Of a stretch of 18,474 bases of DNA, positions 15,947 through 18,474 are shown piece after piece. The notes beneath the pieces are model-generated. The model was not told where the DNA came from. It saw nothing but the letters and a program-made list of their open reading frames with translations, and ran no database searches. The stretch's first letter is position 1. Each line of letters opens with the position of its first letter. The position numbers and the translations under genes were made by a program. The DNA comes from CAYXDO01 sp964463485 (GTDB taxonomy: Bacteria; Myxococcota; Kuafuiibacteriia; Kuafuiibacteriales; Kuafuiibacteriaceae): positions 1 through 18,474 of the forward strand of contig CAYXDO010000200.1 of the NCBI GenBank assembly GCA_964463485.1. Direction: 5' to 3'.

Positions 15947-16938
15947 TCGGCTGCGCCCTCCTCCTCGCGTCTTGCGAGGAAGAAGACGACACACCCGACG
16001 GCTACCAAGTCGTCACGGCGCTGTCGGCCGAGGAGCACCGTGCCCAATTCCCGATCACGGACGGCGCTCACGCCGGAGCTGATTGCCAGACGTGTCACGG
16101 AGACTTCGACACTTTCGCCCGCTTCGGCTGTTTCAACTGTCATGACCACGACCAAGCGGCCTCGAACACCATCCACGGAGGGATGACGGACTACGCATAC
16201 GAGAGCGAAGCCTGCTACCGCTGCCATCCGGACGGAACCGGGGAGCTCAGTCGGGCGTCTCACGAGCGATATTTTCCGATTGTCGCACCCGCCCCGCACG
16301 GAAGCGAAGACTGCTCCGGCTGCCACAAAGAGGCCGATCGGCAGGTCGTATCCTGCATCCCCTGCCATGCCCACGAGGAGCTGCCGATGGGCGAGACCCA
16401 CCGCGCGGTGGCCGACTATCGATTCACGACGGTGGGTTGCCTGTCCTGTCACCCGCGCGGTGAAATCACGATCGACGCCGCCGCTCACCTCCCGTTCTTC
16501 CCCATCGGCCTGGGAACCGCGCACGCCAACGAGTCCTGCGCGAGCTGCCACACGAGCGCCGACCGCAAAGTCATCAACTGCCTGGGTTGCCATCACGAGC
16601 CCGCCGCGACGAACGGAGCCCACGCGATCAACGACTACGAGTACACGTCGGACGCCTGTCGGGACTGCCACGGAGACTCGCAGGTCGATCGGATCCGAGC
16701 TCACCTGCCCGTCGTCGTCTCGACCGGCAAACACGCCGCTTCCCGGGTCGGTTGCCTGGGATGTCATGACACCAAGCGAACCGATAAGACGTGGGCTCGT
16801 GATTTCAGAGTGTTCGAATGTTACGAGTGCCACCGTGGTGACGCTGGCGAACATCGGGAGGAAGGCGTCAACTATCCAACTCCGCCGGAGTCCTGCATCG
16901 CCGCACGATGCCATCCGCGCGGGTTGAAGGACGACTGA
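15913..16938 (+). CDS. Multiheme c-type cytochrome lipoprotein (11 CxxCH plus one CX4CH)
   Basis: The 341-residue protein begins with MLRVPSIYVRLIGCALLLASC; the lipobox L18-A19-S20-C21 is canonical, and Glu at +2 does not signal retention in the inner membrane, so an outer-membrane site is likely. It holds 11 CxxCH motifs, and the C-terminus has CIAARCH (328-334), a CX4CH variant known to bind heme in some cytochromes. Repeats of the form H.A..DY.Y.S..C..CH recur, unlike the FDH modules of the first cytochrome. AAGGA (15902-15906) lies 6 bases before the ATG at 15913; an in-frame GTG at 15922 is possible. With the beta-barrel gene next, it fits the outer-membrane cytochrome of a porin-cytochrome conduit. 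Which side of the membrane it faces is not known. Confidence 0.9.
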   Translation: MLRVPSIYVRLIGCALLLASCEEEDDTPDGYQVVTALSAEEHRAQFPITDGAHAGADCQTCHGDFDTFARFGCFNCHDHDQAASNTIHGGMTDYAYESEACYRCHPDGTGELSRASHERYFPIVAPAPHGSEDCSGCHKEADRQVVSCIPCHAHEELPMGETHRAVADYRFTTVGCLSCHPRGEITIDAAAHLPFFPIGLGTAHANESCASCHTSADRKVINCLGCHHEPAATNGAHAINDYEYTSDACRDCHGDSQVDRIRAHLPVVVSTGKHAASRVGCLGCHDTKRTDKTWARDFRVFECYECHRGDAGEHREEGVNYPTPPESCIAARCHPRGLKDD

Positions 16939-18419
16939 TGTTCGCGATGCTGGTCTCGCTCTTGGTGAACGCGAGCGTCACCGAAGTCACCCACCGAAGG
17001 GCGTACCTCGATGTGGGTTTGGACGACGGGGCTCGACTGAGTCAGGAGCTCACCATGACTCGGCTCGGCGCGCCGGTCGGCACGTGTGTGATCGACGCGA
17101 TCTCCGCCCACCGTTCGAGCTGCGTTGGAACAGTCGACCAACTGCGGGTGGGGGACCAAGTGAGTCTCCTCGAGAGTCCCCCGCGAGTCGAACCCATCTC
17201 ACCCCTGCGACCGGCGCCCACGCGACCGGCGTCGACGAGCTTGGGTGAGGTCGCTTTCCCACGAGTCGAGTTTCGCCCGGCGGCCCGCGACGAGACGGTA
17301 GACTCACTCGCGCGCGCGGAGCTCCGAGGCACACTCAGCCTGCCGCTCGCCTCGGCGATCGGAGGTCAAGGCTCGGGTTCCGCGGCTCTCGTGCTGAGAC
17401 GACTCCCCCTCGGATTCCTTGGGCTCGAATTTTCGGCCGATCTCCTCGCGTTCAGCGGCTCGACCCACCCCGAGGCAGCCCGCTTCCGACAGGGGGCTGC
17501 GGCCCTGTACGTCTACGAGGCTGCCTTCTCCGCGCACCCGGCCGGATGGACCATCGACTTGGGCCGAGTGAGGCCGGGAATGGGACCCGTCTTTGCTTTG
17601 GACGGAGCGCTCGTATCGCGCTCGGTCGGCAGCGCTATCATCGGTGGGTTTGTGGGCTTCCTCCCAGACTCATCCGCGCTCGAGCCCAAGGACGCGGGCG
17701 GCGGCCTCTTCGCCCGGCTGGAAGATCGGAACGGAGATACTTTTCTGCGCGGGGAAGCTACGGCCCTTGCGGTCAGCTCCGAGCCCGGTCCGATCGGGTC
17801 CCTCGAGCTCTTGGCCGACGCGAGCCAAGAGGACTGGCGGGCCTGGTTCGTCGGCCGCGGCGCACTCGACGATCGGGGCGCGGCCCTGGAAAATCTCACC
17901 CTCGGGGGTAGGATGACTCTGAACCGCGTGAGTCTAGGGCTCGAAGCTCGTCATCGCGCGGAAGACGCTCGAGCCGAGGTCGCCGAGCGATCCACGGCGA
18001 CGGGAGAGATCTCGATGGAGATCTCCGACCGAGTGCGACTTTCGCTCGACGCTGGGTTGGTCAACCCAACGTCCGACCGAGTATTCGGCCTCTTCGGGCC
18101 GCGAATCGATTGGGGCCTGGAAGAGCGCACTTGGGTTGTCGTTGGCTACGAGGAGTCGCTGTCGGCCGGTCGATCGGGCTACGCGGGACTCAGCTTCGTT
18201 CCGGGACCCTACTCGCTCTTTGCCCGCCTGGCGGTCTCCGATGAGGTCGACGAAGGCGGTCACCTGGGCTCGGCCAGCGGCATAGCCTCCGTTCGCGCGC
18301 GATGGGGGTCTTTCTTTGGAGCTGCAACGATCGTGGCTTCACAGCCGTTCCTCTTGGAGCGTGCCCCGTCGCTCTTGGGGCGGCTCTCGCTGGGAATCGA
18401 CTCCGACTTCGAGCGCTGA
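16938..18419 (+). CDS. Predicted outer-membrane beta-barrel (porin-like) protein
   Basis: The protein has 493 residues from the ATG that overlaps the previous stop by one base (TGATG), with GAAGGA 6 bases upstream. The N-terminal hydrophobic stretch MFAMLVSLLVNAS lacks positive charges; an in-frame ATG at 16908 would add MPSARVEGRL and give a better signal peptide but has no Shine-Dalgarno. Residues about 15-80 look like a small beta domain with C50 and C62 as a possible disulfide, then a Pro-rich linker. From about 120 to the end, alternating polar/hydrophobic strands with Gly and aromatic residues suggest a barrel. The last residue is Arg, not the usual Phe or Trp, so barrel insertion is inferred. 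No family name is recognised. Its position after three multiheme cytochromes suggests it is the sheath of an electron conduit. Confidence 0.7.
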   Translation: MFAMLVSLLVNASVTEVTHRRAYLDVGLDDGARLSQELTMTRLGAPVGTCVIDAISAHRSSCVGTVDQLRVGDQVSLLESPPRVEPISPLRPAPTRPASTSLGEVAFPRVEFRPAARDETVDSLARAELRGTLSLPLASAIGGQGSGSAALVLRRLPLGFLGLEFSADLLAFSGSTHPEAARFRQGAAALYVYEAAFSAHPAGWTIDLGRVRPGMGPVFALDGALVSRSVGSAIIGGFVGFLPDSSALEPKDAGGGLFARLEDRNGDTFLRGEATALAVSSEPGPIGSLELLADASQEDWRAWFVGRGALDDRGAALENLTLGGRMTLNRVSLGLEARHRAEDARAEVAERSTATGEISMEISDRVRLSLDAGLVNPTSDRVFGLFGPRIDWGLEERTWVVVGYEESLSAGRSGYAGLSFVPGPYSLFARLAVSDEVDEGGHLGSASGIASVRARWGSFFGAATIVASQPFLLERAPSLLGRLSLGIDSDFER

Positions 18420-18474
18420 TTCATCGACGCAGGCTCGCTGCGCTCGCCGCGGTTCATCGACGCAGGCTCGCTGC
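18420..18474. repeat. Start of a 33-bp-period tandem repeat, cut by the window end
   Basis: The 22-bp sequence TTCATCGACGCAGGCTCGCT plus GC occurs at 18420-18441 and again at 18453-18474, separated by GCTCGCCGCGG, so the period is 33 bp. The first copy begins directly after the TGA of the barrel gene. More copies may follow outside the window. It is unrelated in sequence to the dnaK-lipA repeat. Confidence 0.75.

Overview
The window is GC-rich, densely coding DNA that most likely comes from a myxobacterium (phylum Myxococcota). Three things point that way. The first gene ends in a MYXO-CTERM-like sorting tail (Gly-Cys-x-Cys, a hydrophobic helix, an Arg/Lys-rich end). There is a long surface lipoprotein with thrombospondin type 3 calcium repeats and a von Willebrand A domain. 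There is also a large multiheme cytochrome operon. The species cannot be named from the sequence. No rRNA, tRNA, CRISPR array or complete insertion sequence is visible, and no stretch longer than 300 bases lacks a gene.

Left part (1-4623, + strand): the 3' end of a MYXO-CTERM protein gene; dnaK; a 234-bp spacer holding palindromic intergenic repeats; lipA (lipoyl synthase); 1 bp later, a protein related to the E1-alpha subunit of 2-oxoacid dehydrogenases that has lost its thiamine diphosphate motif; and a possible 64-residue protein.

Middle (4624-10904): a 281-bp inverted-repeat element with GGGCAC/GTGCCC hexamer arrays, lying exactly between two convergent stop codons; a 1005-residue TSP3/vWA lipoprotein on the minus strand; a small membrane zinc-ribbon protein on the plus strand; and a minus-strand pair encoding a 2-oxoacid:ferredoxin oxidoreductase. 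In that enzyme the gamma domain is fused to the C-terminus of the beta subunit. The alpha gene is preceded by three tandem 12-bp repeats, each with a Shine-Dalgarno-like core.

Right part (11158-18419, + strand): five tightly overlapping genes. They encode a membrane flavoprotein (ferredoxin domain, FAD/NAD(P) domain, cytochrome-b-like membrane domain); a secreted protein with 20 CxxCH heme sites; a secreted protein with 10; a lipoprotein with 11 plus one CX4CH; and a predicted outer-membrane beta-barrel. The layout is that of a porin-cytochrome electron conduit across the whole envelope, with an inner-membrane electron entry point that looks able to take electrons from ferredoxin or NAD(P)H. 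The divergent 2-oxoacid:ferredoxin oxidoreductase could be the electron source. This combined module is the most interesting thing in the window; its function is inferred from gene content, not shown. A truncated 33-bp tandem repeat closes the window.
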